Positions 21,701 to 31,781 of a stretch of 64,000 bases of DNA are shown here, piece after piece (the stretch's first letter is position 1; each line of letters begins with the position of its first letter). The notes beneath the pieces are model-generated. The model was not told where the DNA came from. It ran no database searches and was given only the letters and a program-made list of their open reading frames with translations. A program made the position numbers and the translations under genes. This stretch comes from Strongylocentrotus droebachiensis (lineage: Eukaryota; Echinodermata; Echinoidea; Camarodonta; Strongylocentrotidae): assembly GCA_035222895.1 (NCBI GenBank), contig JAVYIG010006861.1:46629-110628 (forward strand), in the 5' to 3' direction.

Positions 21701-22188
21701 TTTACATGGTTGATCTTGCGGGGTCAATGCATTTTTAAAATTTGTTAATAACTGTATTGGAGTTTTAGCAGTATGGTAAGCTTTTGTTAGTTTACCGTGG
21801 GGGGGGGGGGTACAGCATGTAATCCCTATGATTCACAGTGATCATGTCATAAACATTCATTAGCCTAATAGCGAGGGTTTGCTGGAGCATGAGGAAAATC
21901 ATGTTATACAGCAACCACTCTCCGTATTTGATATTATAATTATGATGATGTAATGTACATGCATCGAAGCATATAAAGCGTGGCAGCATGAAAGATGTAG
22001 TTCATAATAAATTGCAATGCATTCTCATCAATCAAAATGTATTCAAGCAAGTGGAGAATTCTAATTAAATTTTAGGAAAGTGGTTGGACTGATTACGATG
22101 CCATTATCGAAATGATTATGACGCCTACGATAGAGAGCCCACTTAAAGAAACACCATATATCAAAGAACCAGTAAAGTGATATACTGA

Positions 22189-22257
22189 CAGTGGCGGATC
22201 CAAGGGGGACGTGCCCCCCCCCCCCCCCGCCTCCCCCCCCCCCCCCCAAAAAAAAAT
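22189..22257. mobile_element. Left end of a poly-C hAT-like MITE, fragment
   Basis: CAGTGGCGGATCC starts at 22189 and is followed by GTGCC and long C tracts. This resembles the left ends of the poly-G/C hAT MITEs in the window. No matching right end or duplication was found. Confidence 0.35.
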
Positions 22258-22285
22258 CACCTATATCACCTTATTAATCAATCAT

Positions 22286-22499
22286 CACTATGAACATGAC
22301 TGACAATGAGAGCGGACAAAATATACAGTTCCTCAGGTAGACAAAGGAACATCCCTTCACTGCTATTATGTAAAAATGTGTAGAACAGGTGTCACATGCA
22401 TATTCACCTTTTTACATAATAGCTGTGAAGGGATGTTCCTTTGTCTACCTGAGGAACTGTATATTTTGTCCGCTCTCATTGTCAGTCATGTTCATGGTG
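22286..22499. repeat. Long near-perfect inverted repeat (hairpin)
   Basis: The arms (about 22286-22377 and 22408-22499) are reverse complements over roughly 90 bp with very few mismatches; one lies in the CACTGCTATTATG / CATAATAGCTGTG pair and one near the outer end. The loop is about 30 bp. It could be a recent foldback MITE, an hpRNA/siRNA source or a local inverted duplication. The short frames in it are incidental. Confidence 0.85.
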
Positions 22500-24394
22500 C
22501 ATGATACCCCCTTCTATCTTTCACTCTCTGTCACCGATTTCAATCTTATTCCCTCTTTCCATGAACCTATTACGGATGGACATTCATCGTTTTCTTAACG
22601 AATTCATTGTGATTGTCTCCGTCAATGTCGTCTCAATAACATTCCGTACATGTTTCTTCCCTTTGGTCTCTTCATGGTCGCCGGCAAAAAGCCGGGACAG
22701 AATCAAGATAGTGATTTTACACATGTTAATCTACATGCACAGAAGATAATTACTCGCCTAAATCATGGAAAATAGACGTGCAGTTCTGGCTTATAATCGG
22801 AAATTGTTGTTCCGTGTACTGTACATGTATTTTTTTTTTAAAAACATGTTGATATTACCAGATAGAGGTTATTTTTGGATATTTTGGTTGTGATTTAAAA
22901 TCCTGTTTCCCCCTATTTCCTCATAATATTCCAGAGTTACAACGCACAGGGCTGATACAGATCATGGCCTTCTAATTGTTTTATAAGGTCATAGGTGTGT
23001 GCGAAAGTTTGCGAATCAGTAATAATACATTTCATATCACCAAAATCGTCTGCTTTTCAACTTTGCTGCTCTCCATTGAGGACGCTTTTTTTCTAAGACA
23101 CACTTTTACAGAGCACACCATCCAAACAAAACCCAAGAGAGGGAAACTGCTCCTTTGTCAATGACCGAAAATGCTTACGCAGTCGTTATTGTTAAAATAG
23201 CTGAATGTTCTCATTAAGATGCACATAATCAGAAGGCGGCGACTATGATTGGATCAAAGAAAGAATCACGTTGAATGTCCATCCGTATTAAGTCCATGCT
23301 CTTTCTAACTTTCCTCTCTTCCTTCCTTTCTTATTTGGAGAGGGTGGATGGGCTGTCTAGGCCTCCTGAATTCCTTTTACGTTTCGTTTGTTGTTTACAT
23401 GCAGGTATCTTTTTCCATTTCCATTTTCGGAATTACGAACCCTATTTCATGTTCGGAATTATGAACCCCTATAGGTATGGGAAATTTGTGTTTCGGAATT
23501 ATGAACCTTCGGGAAAACGAACCTTCGGGAAAACGAGTGCCCCCCCCCCCCCTCCCAGTTCATTCCCCTCGCTGCATACCTTTTACACCATTCCTCCTCC
23601 TCCAATCCTTTTCTCTGTTGCTTTTTATCTCACTCTCCATTTTCTCTCCCATTTCAGTCTTTTAAATCTTTTAAATCAGCATTTCAACTTATTTCCATGT
23701 TACTCAGGGACGTCGCTACAGGGGGGGGGGGGGTGGATGGGGGGTGCGACATCCCACACCTGTCAGGATATTGTCGATAAAATTGCGCTGCTCTCAGGAA
23801 AAATGAATAAAAGGGGAGGGAAATTTTGTAATGCCTAAATCACCCTCCTTTTCACCGAAGAGGCTCCTGCAGTGACGTCATGTGCTATTGCGCGATACAG
23901 CTCCGAAACTGGGCTTTTCCTCAAGCGTTCTGAGTCGGTCATTTTTAAAGCTAGATTCCAGAATTATTGATGATTTCTAAGAAAAATCATTATCATGTTC
24001 GGAATCTCCGTCAAACTTTTCTGGAGTAGGGGAAGGCGGGCGGATTTTTTTAAAAGTTATTTTAATTTTTGTCTTAAAATTATTTTCCCCCATTTTTTGT
24101 TAATTAATTTATTTTTTATTTTTTCATTAAAAAAATAAAAGAATATATATATATATGTATATATATATATTTTTTAATATTTCGTGCCTGGCTAATATGC
24201 TGACTAAGTTGACGAAATAAATCGTATATTTATGTCGTTGAGGAAAATGATAATGTGCGCATACGCACGTATTGTAGATAGTGCATAGGAAAAATTATTT
24301 ACTGAGCTTTCGGCCCCGGGTTTATGGGATTACATTTGTATCACCGTATTTGTCGGTGATCGGTGGCTAGTTTTGTTGGTAATTGGTGGCCCAA

Positions 24395-24395
<1 letters not shown>
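22500..24395. other. No recognised gene; repeats and poly-G
   Basis: Contains three copies of TTCGGAATTAYGAACC plus CTTCGGGAAAACGA duplications (about 23425-23537) and a C-run at about 23540. A 'CAGGGACGTCGCTACAGGGG' start at 23707, with a G-run, may be the left end of a hAT-type MITE. An AT-rich stretch with TATATA lies at 24145-24170. The frame at 23275-23838 crosses these repeats and is not supported as a gene. Confidence 0.45.
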
Positions 24396-24425
<30 letters not shown>

Positions 24426-24461
24426 ACACACTGAAAAAATGTCTAGCGACACCCCTGCTTT
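24396..24461. mobile_element. Poly-C/(CA)n tract ending in a hAT-like terminus
   Basis: A C-run and (CA)n are followed by GTCTAGCGACACCCCTG, which resembles a right inverted terminus (reverse complement CAGGGGTGTCGCTAG). It loosely pairs with the 23707 start, but the flanking 8-mers do not match, so these are probably fragments of two copies. Confidence 0.3.
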
Positions 24462-24703
24462 CACTCCCATTGTTTTACATCGGAATCGGTATCACCCTCT
24501 CTCAATCTCTCATTCGTTCTCGACACCAGCACGTGAACATCAACAGGTAAATAAAGACTCAAGACACGGTTTATTTGTTGTTCAGCTACTGTTTGCTTCT
24601 CGTGGTTTTTTCTTTTTTTTCGTTACATGAACAACAATAACAAAAATAACATATGTACAATAATATAACTTCATATAATACCCATGTGAGCAATTGTTTT
24701 GTT

Positions 24704-25150
24704 GATAAAGGATAAAGGATGAGTTTTGTCACATTGTTACCATTCCCATCTCATTGCATGTGTATAGACAAGCCATGGTGTGATTGTATCCCCAAACAAA
24801 AGATGACGCAGGAACGCCCGATCCGAGTCACGATCAGCCTCTACCATCCGTCGGTTAAAATGCACAAATTCGGCTAGTTGAGGAGAAAGAGGAGTGCGTG
24901 TGGGTGTGTGGCGGTGTTATGTCAGACATAGCACCACCACACACTCACTCGCACTGCTATCTCTCTCCAACAAACCGAACAAGTGCAAGATAACTGACGA
25001 ATGAAAGAAGCTGAAAGTTTCCCAAACCGAGCGCCTCCCATGTATCCTACGTCACCAATTGCTAGGAGATAAATCACTCCATGACTGCTCTACACACACG
25101 CAATCTGACGGGAGTGGTAACAATGTCACGAAATAATCCTTTACTCATTA
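24704..25150. repeat. Large imperfect palindrome, about 440 bp
   Basis: The two halves are diverged reverse complements centred near 24928. Paired blocks include ACATTGTTACCATTCCC (24730s) with GGGAGTGGTAACAATGT (25110-25128). At the centre, GTGTGTGGCGGTGTTATGTC pairs with GACATAGCACCACCACACAC. Differences are mostly transitions, as in an old foldback or MITE. No coding sequence. Confidence 0.7.
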
Positions 25151-27012
25151 TAAATAATAATAAAACTAATATAATAATAACGATAATTAAATTTAATTAA
25201 GTATGTGGGATAAACTAAATTATACTATCATATAAATTATACTAACATGTAAATTATACTAACATATAAATTAATCAATAAAGAATAATTATAATTAGAG
25301 TACTATAATACTAAGCAATAATAGGTAGATACATATGATTTATTATGGTAAATAAAATAAAGCTATGAGAGACAATAGACACTATCATGACAAGGGCTTA
25401 ATACCCTATAGATGTTAGAGTTCTTCTCATCTCAACCCAACAGACCCCTCTTACCAAATCATGGAGTTCGATGTCACTAGCACAGGCATCTTCAGGAAAG
25501 AGGAAGTAAACAGCTCTGCGTTTGGTCACAACCAGACGCATCAACAAAGATTTATCTAGTTGTGATCAAATGCAGAGTTTGTTCTTCTGCCATTCTGAAG
25601 GAGAAGCCTGTCCCAGAGATATCGGAGAACATGATTTGATCTTAAAGCTGTTTGGTTCAAATGAGAATGCAACCCAACGTAGTTAATATCAATAATAATA
25701 TCAATGTTTATGACGATGATGATGATGATAATAATACTACTACTAATAATAACTAATATTAATTATAATAATCTTAACAACAATTATTTAAAGGATAATG
25801 GAATAATTATATTAAAATATTAATTATAATACTCTTAACAATAATAATAATTATTTAAAGGATAATGGAATAATTATATTAAAATATTAATTAAAATAAT
25901 TTTAACAATAATAATAATTATATTAAAATATTAATTATGGTCTTAACAATGATAATAATTATTTAAAGGATAATGGAAAATAATAATAATAAAAGCAACA
26001 ACAATAATAATGTAAATACTAATGATAACTAATAGTAATTATAATAATCTTAATTCAAATAAAACCATCATCATCATCGTCATAAAACACTATTAATGAT
26101 AAAAGTTTCATCCCACTCAGCTAAAGGTAATGCACAGTGTCAGTATCAGCCACCAATTTGACGGGCAAATACAATTACACCCCTCCCTCCCTCCGCTCCT
26201 GGCTGGGGCCGAGGAGTAAGCTAAGTGAGGGACTATCATCGAGGCTTGTTGAATACCTCACCACCTATACTAGCTCAATCTTAAGGGAGATGCGGTGGAT
26301 CCGCACTCGATCTACATGACATGACTACCTACAATGTCTAGAAATGAAAATGCAGCTTCCCGGCTTTGAGTAGCACAGACCATACTTTCAATGAGACATC
26401 AATTAACTATTGAATGAGATGGTCGTATTTGCCTGCATTTGATCTCAAGCTGCTCACTTCAGATAACTGTTCACTACTTGACCCTAAGTTTTTAAAACCA
26501 ATGACACTGTGCATTACCTTGAATCCCTATTAAAGTACGGTCAAACAGAAAATCTCCGGAAGGAGGGTTTCCCCTTGCCTAATCATGTTGCTGCTAAGAG
26601 GAAAACACAATTTAAAAAAAAATACATGTTTGAGACTTTGCAAGGATTATTGGGTATCCTTCCCCGATGACTTTCCCTCATCCTGTGTAACTCCAGCCTT
26701 CCATTCACACTACCCCAGCCCACAATACATGATCCAACAACGGCCTGATTTTGGAAGAATATGCAAAGGGTCCCGGTGTGCAATATCTAACAATGTCAAA
26801 TCTACCTCATGAAGGTTCCAACTGCTCTTGAAAAGTGAAGAACCTTGATGAGGAAGATTAGCATGAACAAGAATTAAGACCAAACCCTTTGCCTTTTCTC
26901 CCGAGACCAGGTCGTGGTGAGATCATGTAGTATGAGCTGGGCCTCAAAACTCACACATCTTTCAGGTTAACAGTGCGCCACATCTCCCTCTTTTTCTGCT
27001 CTGCTCCTCTAG
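25151..27012. other. AT-rich repetitive region, no gene
   Basis: ATAATA-type microsatellites fill 25140-26080. Within them a unit of about 75 bp (AAAGGATAATGGAATAATTAT and ATTAAAATATTAATTA) repeats between about 25790 and 25980. CATCATCATCGTC occurs near 26070. From 26090 to 27000 I see no supported reading frame. The last part resembles an intron leading to the exon copy at 27013. Confidence 0.5.
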
Positions 27013-27172
27013 GGTTGTCTCAATACCATTCATGAGCCGATGATGCAGAAGGTAATCTGCATTTGAAGCCACCAAAAGCTCTCCTGTATCATGCTTGTCA
27101 CCTAAAACTGATCAGACTCAACCAAAAGGTTAGGCACTGCATGGATGATGCAGATTTCAAGGAACCAACATA
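27013..27172 (+). pseudogene. Degraded copy of the symmetric phase-1 exon (copy 1)
   Basis: Follows CTCCTCTAG and ends before GTAAAA, so the splice sites are in the same places as in the better copies. The frame GNLHLKPPKALLYHACHLK aligns with GNLCLEPSTVLLDHACHLN of the 31.6-kb copy, and RHCMDDADFKEPT with RHWMDEKQISWNQG. Length is 160 nt against 162, a stop occurs upstream in this frame, and the second cysteine after HACHL is lost. A pyrimidine-rich minisatellite follows (27246-27600), as it does for the 33.9-kb copy. Confidence 0.5.
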
Positions 27173-27245
27173 GTAAAAGAGTCACGTAAAAACGCATTTG
27201 CCCCCTTTTTGCCCAATATTTGGTTCCCTAAAGTATGTGGCTCTA

Positions 27246-27600
27246 AACTAAACTAAACTATATTATTAAAAAAAATACACAGTACCCACCCCCACCCAAA
27301 AATGAAGAGAGAAAAAAAACTCTCATCTTCCTCTCTGTCCCCATCCCCCGACTCCCTCCCTTTCCTCCTCTCTCCGTCTAAGTCCCTCATCCCCACCCCT
27401 CTCCTCTCCCTCTCCGTCCCCAATCCCCCGATCCCCTCCCTCCCCTCTTCTCTCCGTCTCAGTCGCCCACCCGATCCCCCTCTCCTCTCCCTCTCTGTCT
27501 CCCAGATCCCCTCCCTCCCCAATCTACTCTCCCCTTCTTTCACCTTTCCCCTCCCACTTCCCTCTCACCCCCTTTCCTCTCTCTCACCCTCTCCCTCCAA
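27246..27600. repeat. CT-rich minisatellite
   Basis: Repeats of CCCTCTCCTCTCCGTC-like units of about 35-60 bp with irregular spacing. Long frames on both strands are compositional. Confidence 0.75.
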
Positions 27601-28928
27601 CTGAAAATTTCGCGAATTTTTCCACATCCACAAGGCAAGAATAATTTTCCGCGCGTTCTTTGCAGTCTTTTTGAAACAAAGTTGGCGAAAATCGGGCATA
27701 AGTTGTAATGTGACTCATTTGGTGAATCAGATTGGTTTGGGCGACATTGAAACGCGACCCAAGAGCTTGGCTTTCTCTATTTACTGTTTCCAACAGTTCT
27801 TCAACTTTTTCCATGCGTGTGGCATAAAGGGTGCTGTTTTCTGCATATCTTAGGTTGTTCAGACTCCAGCCAAGACTTCTGTTAACAAACCATCAGTTGC
27901 TCTTCTCAATTGATGCAGTATAGAGAGAGGTTGAAATGAGATGGAGATGGTATACACCATTGCCTCCCTCGTCATTGTCCTAGGCATTGTCCTAACCAGT
28001 AACCGTCTCCTCTATAATTTAAGTGTGCTTCAATCATAAAGATCTTCATGAGCTGAATCAAATGGCATGGGATTCCCCATCGTATATGTAGTCATGTCTC
28101 ATCAAGCCTGCATAGGGATAAGATGGGATGGGGGCAGTGTACAGTATCACTTGAATCACTTCACTCCCGGGTAAAATCAGCCACTGACTCCTCTGCCAAT
28201 GCAAAGATATGCTTGGTTCCACCATTTATGAGCTGGATCAAAATGACATTGTCTCACTAATCTCATCGTTTAGTGTGCCGGATGCTTGCAAAATCATCAC
28301 GGGCTCCACAGCCTCTCCAAATCTAGCTTAATCTTTGTAGGAAGCTCAGGTTCAAGTAAAAAGCCTAGCGCCGCCCCCCCCCCCCCCCCATTGAATTATG
28401 TAGAAAATACTTCCTTGTATGGTGAATAAAGACAATAGTCTGGTAGTTCATACATTAAACCACATTACACAATCTTTGGCAGAGTGCTGAAGTTTTTCAT
28501 TCTCTCCGGCCAGGATGTTGAGTGCTAAATCATTGCAGGATGTCCCTGATCACTATGTCATGCAATGTATGTATTATCTGTATTCCGTATTAAGCAGTCT
28601 TTCTTAGAACTCATTCCGGTAGGGCGTCAATACCAGGGTCTCCTGCCAAGCTGCATGTACTATCAACTTGAGATGTATACTCTAGGTGCCATCTATCGGG
28701 CTTTGACGATCATACTGTTTTTCATCCCTCAGACTCTAGCATTCTCTGTCGGCAGTACTTCCACGCTTCGAGGCTGTCGTATTTTCAGAGATGTGACTAT
28801 GCTGAACTTTACAACGGTCCATTTACATTCATTATGAACAATTCAGTGAGGCTGCTTAAAAGAGTGTCCATACATTTCATATGCCAGTTCTGATGTTTTC
28901 CCTGAGGATTTGTCCCACCATCGGCTCT
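27601..28928. other. No recognised gene
   Basis: Mixed sequence with a C-run at 28374-28390. Short frames only. The words 'ATCATGCTTGTCACCT' and 'GCATGGATGATGC' link the preceding segment with the exon family, but I saw no further full copy here. Confidence 0.4.
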
Positions 28929-28929
28929 T

Positions 28930-30490
28930 ATATGCAGGGTATCATCACAAAGAGAGGGTCTAAACTGGTTTGGTAGTCTGTTCCTAGTCCCTCACTCAGT
29001 CGGCTCTATATGTAGGATGTCATCACAAGGAAAGAGTTCAAATTGATTTGGTTGTCTGTCCCTAGTCCCTTACTCAGTCGGCTCTATGTGGTGGCGTGCA
29101 TCACAAGGAAAGAGGTCAAATTGATTTGGTTGTCCGTTCCCAGTTCCTCACTCAGTCGGCTCTATGTGGCGTGTCATTACAAGGAAAGAGGCCAAACTGG
29201 TTTGGTTGTTGGGCCGTATTCCCTCATTCAGTCGGCTCTATGTGGCGTGTCATCAAAAGGAAAAGGTTTAAACGGGTTTTGTTGTCCGTTCCTAGTTCCT
29301 CACTCGATTGGCTCTTATTGGTTTGGTTGTCCGTTCCTAATTCCTCACTCAGTCGGCTCTATGTTGCGTGCATCACAAGGAAAGAGGTCAAATTGGTTTG
29401 GTTGTCTGTCCCTAGTCCCTCACTCAGTCGGCTCTATGTGGCGTGCATCACAAGGAAAGAGGTCAAATTGATTTGGTTGTCTGTCCCTAGTCCCTCACTC
29501 AGTCGGCTCTATGTGGCGTGTCATCACAAGGAAAGAGGTCAAATTGGTTTGGTTGTCCGTTCCTAATTCCTCACTCAGTCGGCTCTATGTGGCGTGTCAT
29601 CACAAAGAGAGAGTCTAAACTGGTTTAGTTGTCTGTCCCTAGTTCCTCACTCGATCGGCCAAGAGGTGTGGTTGTCTGTTCCTAGTCCCTCACTCAGTCG
29701 GCTCTATGTGGCGTGCATCACAAGGAAAACGTCTAAACGGGTTTGGTTGTCCGTTCCTAATCCCTCACTCAGTCGGCTCTATGTTGGATGTCATCACAAG
29801 GAAAGAGGTGAAATTGGTTTGGTTGTCTGTCCCTAGTCCCTCACTCAGTCAGCTCTATGTAGGATGTCATCACAAGGAAAGAGGTGAAATTGGTGTGGTT
29901 GTCTGTCCCTAGTCCCTCACTCAGTCGGCTCTATGTGGCGTGCATCACAAGGAAAAAGTATATACGGGTTTGGTTGTCCGTTCCTAGTTCTTCACTCAGT
30001 CGGCTCTATGTTGGATGTCATCACAAGGAAAGAGGTGAAATTGGTTTGGTTGTCTGTCCCTAGTCCCTCACTCAGTCGGCTCTATGTAGGATGTCATCAC
30101 AAGGAAAAGGTCTAAACGGGTTTGGTTGTCCGTTCCTAGTTCTTCACTCGGTTGGCTCTATGTAGGATGTCATCACAAGGAAAGAGGTAAAATTTGTTTT
30201 GTTGTCCATTCCTAGTTCCTCACTCAGTCGGCTCTATGACGGTGGCGTGTCATCACAAAGAGAGAGTCTAAACTGGTTTAGTTGTCTGTCCCTAGTCCCT
30301 CACTCAGTTGGCTCTATGTAGGATGTCATCACAAGGAAAAGGTCTAAACGGGTTTGCTTGTCCGTTCCTAGTTCCTCACTCGATCGGCTCTATGTGGCGT
30401 GTCATAACGAGGAAAGAGGCCAAATTGGTTTGGTTGTCTGTCCCTAGTCCCTCACTCGATCGGCTCTATGTAGAATGTCATCAGTGGGTA
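28930..30490. repeat. 75-bp minisatellite, about 20 units
   Basis: Each unit runs CGGCTCTATGTGGCGTG, CATCACAAGGAAAGAGG, TTGGTTTGGTTGTC and CCCTAGTCCCTCACTCAGT. Unit length varies between 74 and 77 bp, with a few shortened units (for example 29310 and 29650). Chains of reading frames of the type WLSVPSPSLSRLYVACI result from the period being close to a multiple of three. They change frame with each 1-bp length change, so they are not a protein. Confidence 0.9.
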
Positions 30491-30541
30491 AGAAATTCTC
30501 CCACACTTTTCTTAGAGAGACGATTAGTAAGCATGTAAATA

Positions 30542-30654
30542 GGGACTTTTAGATTTGCACGAAGACAAAGGTGGATTGCTACGATCGACGTCCTTTTAAT
30601 GCACTGTCTTTAATGGACGTCACACGTATCAGTCCACGCAAATCTAAAAGTCTC
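30542..30654. mobile_element. Small TA-flanked MITE
   Basis: 113-bp element with inverted termini GGGACTTTTAGATTTGC and GCAAATCTAAAAGTCTC (one mismatch), flanked by TA on each side (30540-30541 and 30655-30656). A second inner inverted pair is GACGTCC/GGACGTC. This fits a Tc1/mariner-type MITE. Confidence 0.7.
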
Positions 30655-31619
30655 TAATGATGGACCTGAGGACAACGAACCAGGCAGTCATTTATTCACT
30701 CCGGACATTAATAGACTTGTTTACTGAGCCGTAGATTTTGAAAGCTATTATATGTCGCACAGGCAACCAATGCATATTGAGTCCAAGAGGTTGTGTGTGA
30801 GTCCGAAGTGAAAACACAAGCCTTGCGGCACTGCTAGTCAAAGTCTTCCAGCTCGAAGACATGCCGCTGACACTATAATGATCTTAAGTCATAATTGCCT
30901 CAATGACCATTTATAATCAACTCTGATTATTAAGCACGTCGCTGGCTGTACTGTTTACGGTATTGCAGTATCAATTATGACACAAGGTGTGCTCAAAATT
31001 GGCCAGACATATACAACAACAAAAAATTAACAGGCGTGGCCCATCAATGCGTTTCATCTAGAATACAACAACAAAAGGGGAGAAAATAAATCTAGACCAT
31101 ATCCATAAAGAAGCCAGCAAACAGAAAGGATATTACATCAACAAGACTCGCGAAGTTAAGGACACGGCAGGCCCGCCTTCTCTCCTTTTAAAAAACCAAC
31201 GGGAATACCCTAAATATATACACACCATGCACAAAGGGAATGAATCTAGGACATTCTCTCAAAGCATACAAATATAAATATCTAATCATTAAAACCACTA
31301 GGATATTGAAGGGTGAAACCGACCCGCGCCCCCTCCTCCATGAAGAATCTAACTGACATACTGTAAGTAACTTACGCAAACAAGCCATCCCTTTAAAGTA
31401 TGAATACCTCCCCTCCCACCTTACATCAGTCCACAACGCCCCAAAATCCTAACTAATGTATGTAGAATACCATTTGGGAAATTTGACAATGTACAGCCAT
31501 GCCGAAAATTGTCATGTTAGACCAATCATGACAGAAAGGATGTATTCTACATATTTTGGACCAACCCTTTAAAAAACCTTAAAATTAATGGCAAATGCTT
31601 TTAAACGTGACTTTCTTAC
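30655..31619. other. Intron-like DNA with a satellite-related fragment
   Basis: No reading frame is supported. At 30934-31008 there is a diverged piece of the major satellite unit (separate entry). Near 31458 and 31541 an 11-bp inverted pair (ATGTAGAATAC / GTATTCTACAT) brackets about 80 bp; similar words occur near 58385 and 58524. Confidence 0.45.
30934..31008. repeat. Isolated diverged piece of the satellite unit
   Basis: GCACGTCGCTGGCTGTACTGT, then TACGG-ATT-CAGTA, a CAATT block, and CTCAAAATTGGCCAGAC are in the same order and spacing as in each satellite unit (for example 35288-35361). The piece carries several substitutions and stands alone about 4 kb before the array. It may be the ancestral locus or an early spread copy. 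Confidence 0.75.
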
Positions 31620-31781
31620 TACCTTGATTCCATGAAATCTGCTTCTCATCCATCCAGTGTCGAAACCTGATGTTTGGGTCATCACAGTTCAGGTGACAAG
31701 CATGATCCAGGAGAACAGTTGATGGTTCCAAACACAGATTCCCTTCTACACCATCTTCCCATGAAATGGCAGGAGACGCCC
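31620..31781 (-). CDS. Symmetric phase-1 exon of unknown extracellular-type protein (best copy)
   Basis: On the minus strand, CCCAACCTCCAG at 31782-31793 forms an acceptor and GTAAGA at 31614-31619 a donor. They enclose 162 nt that are fully open, with codons split 1|2 at both ends. The product is about 54 residues: ASPAISWEDGVEGNLCLEPS, then TVLLDHACHLNCDDPNIRF and RHWMDEKQISWNQG. It has three cysteines and two tryptophans in a spacing loosely like half an Ig-type domain; I do not recognise the family. Symmetric 1-1 exons can be duplicated without breaking frame, which is common in extracellular proteins. Three further copies occur at 27.0, 33.9 and 58.6 kb, all damaged. Neighbouring exons of the host gene were not identified. 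Confidence 0.5.

Noticed and set aside
23275..23838. 187-codon frame with a signal-peptide-like start
   Set aside because: It runs through short tandem repeats, a poly-C tract and a poly-G tract; no domain and no sign of constraint.
23707..24461. One hAT element from 23707 to 24461
   Set aside because: The termini are only loosely inverse, and the flanking 8-mers (ATGTTACT and CTTTCACT) do not match.
29043..30115. Repeat-protein frames with SVPSPSLSRLYV units
   Set aside because: They arise from a 74-77-bp minisatellite, shift frame at each length change and have no start or domain context.
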